A DNA stretch of 64,000 nucleotides. It comes from an uncultured Flavobacteriaceae bacterium (lineage in GTDB: Bacteria > Bacteroidota > Bacteroidia > Flavobacteriales > Flavobacteriaceae). Of this stretch, positions 63,045-64,000 are shown in pieces. A model generated the notes under the pieces. That model searched no databases. It had not been told where the DNA came from and saw only the letters and a program-made list of their open reading frames with translations. The stretch's first letter is position 1; each line of letters opens with the position of its first letter. The position numbers and the translations under genes were made by a program. The DNA is taken from positions 1 through 64,000 of the forward strand of contig CANLWB010000001.1 of NCBI GenBank assembly GCA_947494695.1. The letters run 5' to 3'.

Positions 63045-63057
63045 TTGCGTAACGCAA
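63045..63057. promoter_or_regulatory. Palindrome upstream of the regulator gene
   Basis: TTGCGT-A-ACGCAA, 14 bp before the regulator ATG. Perfect arms with a one-base centre suggest an operator for a dimeric repressor, but function is unproven. Confidence 0.4.
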
Positions 63058-63110
63058 TATACTAAAAATAACACTTGTAGGATATGACGTATGAAATATG
63101 TGTGGTTTTT

Positions 63111-64000
63111 CTATTTCTTATTAGCGAATTCTGCTTTAGTATTTCTGTTTTTCGAAAAACTAAATCTTGCGAGATAATTATCGCCTGTTAACCAACTTTC
63201 ACCAGGATAAATTTGAGTTTTATGATGCAATCCCCAGGTTAATGCTTCTGTAGGGTGATTGTCATTATCTAATGTAGTAACCAGACCCATTGCAGATGGT
63301 ACCCAGTTAATATAAGATTTTATTTCGAAGTTTATACCATCTGGAGCAAATTGAATGGTTTGTCGTTCTGGCCCATCGGCAGAAGACACCATAGCAATCC
63401 CGTCTTTATATTTCCAAACACAAATCTCATGCCCGCTGTGGGTAATAGGGTTATATTCAGATTTTGTGTAAGGACCTTCTGGTTTATCGGCAATCGCCAC
63501 TCCCCATCTAATTTCTCGTCCACCGCAGGTTCTTCTTTCTCCCATGCGTTCTCCTTTGTAATAGAGGTAGAACTTATTTTTATAAAACAACAGCGTTGGA
63601 TCGTGTACTTTTTGACTATCAAAACTTCCCTGTTTTTTTACGGCAAATCGACTATCTTCTTCTCCTAACCATTCTCCATCTTTAGCGGCTTCTAAAATTG
63701 GGGCATCTAGTCGTTTCCATGGCCCATTAGGACTATCTGCCACGGACATTCCTACGGTATTGAAAGAACGATTTAAATAGGGGGCCTGTATGCATTGATA
63801 CACCAGATAGTACTTGTTTTCATGTACCAAAATCTCAGGTGTAAAAACCGATCGATCATCATATTCACCTTCTGGCCCAAAGGTTATGGCTAAACCTTGT
63901 TCCTTCCAGTCCCAACCATCTGTAGAGGTTGCGTACCAAATTTCGGATTTGTCCCAGGGAAACACTTTTTTCTCTGGGTCACCAGTTCCAAAACCATAGG
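63111..64000 (-). CDS. GH117-family glycoside hydrolase, 5' end cut by the window
   Basis: The frame is open to the window edge, so the N-terminus is missing (at least 296 residues present). Family signatures: [75 protein letters not shown] and [11 protein letters not shown]117 enzymes are five-bladed propellers that remove 3,6-anhydro-L-galactose or similar units from agar-type oligosaccharides, usually in the periplasm. The protein ends KAEFANKK. It lies 79 bp upstream of the sensor regulator on the same strand, and may be part of a different polysaccharide locus. Confidence 0.85.
   Translation of the reverse strand, partial: YGFGTGDPEKKVFPWDKSEIWYATSTDGWDWKEQGLAITFGPEGEYDDRSVFTPEILVHENKYYLVYQCIQAPYLNRSFNTVGMSVADSPNGPWKRLDAPILEAAKDGEWLGEEDSRFAVKKQGSFDSQKVHDPTLLFYKNKFYLYYKGERMGERRTCGGREIRWGVAIADKPEGPYTKSEYNPITHSGHEICVWKYKDGIAMVSSADGPERQTIQFAPDGINFEIKSYINWVPSAMGLVTTLDNDNHPTEALTWGLHHKTQIYPGESWLTGDNYLARFSFSKNRNTKAEFANKK

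Noticed and set aside
1-64000. CRISPR arrays, rRNA operons, prophage or complete insertion sequences
   Set aside because: No regularly spaced repeats, no rRNA sequence, and no transposase, integrase or phage structural gene was recognised.

Overview
The window comes from an AT-rich member of the Bacteroidota, almost certainly a marine Flavobacteriia. Signs of this are TAnnTTTG-type promoters, many lipoproteins, Por/type IX secretion (T9SS) C-terminal domains of both types, a gliding-type protein set, and a large locus for an algal beta-glucan. No rRNA, CRISPR array, prophage or intact insertion sequence was seen.

Layout. (1) 0.2-7.5 kb: four tandem paralogous leucine-rich-repeat (LRR) lipoproteins; the last two are a recent duplication that also copied the upstream region. 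(2) 7.7-11.2 kb: a 2,2-dialkylglycine-decarboxylase-like PLP enzyme, a secreted prolyl-iminopeptidase-like hydrolase, a Crp/Fnr-family regulator and a DoxX-like membrane protein. (3) 11.6-17.3 kb: rnpA, a C-terminal processing protease, an OmpA-like protein and two T9SS type B LRR proteins, all on the + strand. (4) 17.4-28.8 kb, minus strand: a GNAT enzyme, a cation efflux protein, rpiB, a 1.27-kb gene-free AT-rich gap, an OmpH-like lipoprotein, a methyltransferase, mnmG flanked by two parS-like palindromes, ybeY and a large DUF4175 protein. (5) 29-39.2 kb: housekeeping genes (gltX, glnS, folB, tRNA-Cys, a band-7 protein, a LysE-type exporter and others). (6) 39.3-60 kb, all minus strand: a beta-1,3-glucan (laminarin-type) utilization locus. 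(7) 60.2-64 kb: a large membrane-bound LuxR-type sensor regulator and a GH117 enzyme cut by the window edge.

How the glucan locus appears to work (inference from families). A lipid-anchored GH16 laminarinase, two lipid-anchored carbohydrate-binding proteins and a T9SS-secreted protein carrying the same binding module act at or outside the outer membrane. A glycoside hydrolase fused to a predicted outer-membrane beta-barrel may cut and/or pass oligosaccharides. Lipid-anchored GH17 and GH30 enzymes trim chains and branches, and an MFS permease imports the products. A leaderless GH149-type phosphorylase and a second, leaderless GH17 finish the job in the cytoplasm. No intact susC or susD is present in the window. 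The only trace is an odd 323-codon frame at 59.0-60.0 kb that begins like the middle of a SusD protein.

Three promoters in the glucan locus (upstream of 40920, 58025 and 59992) share a core block and an upstream TGTTGTRGT block about 105 bp apart, which points to one common activator. The main items for follow-up are the hydrolase-barrel fusion, this shared promoter module, the susD relic, the two parS-like sites around mnmG, and a 243-bp repeat present at 24.5 and 41.3 kb.
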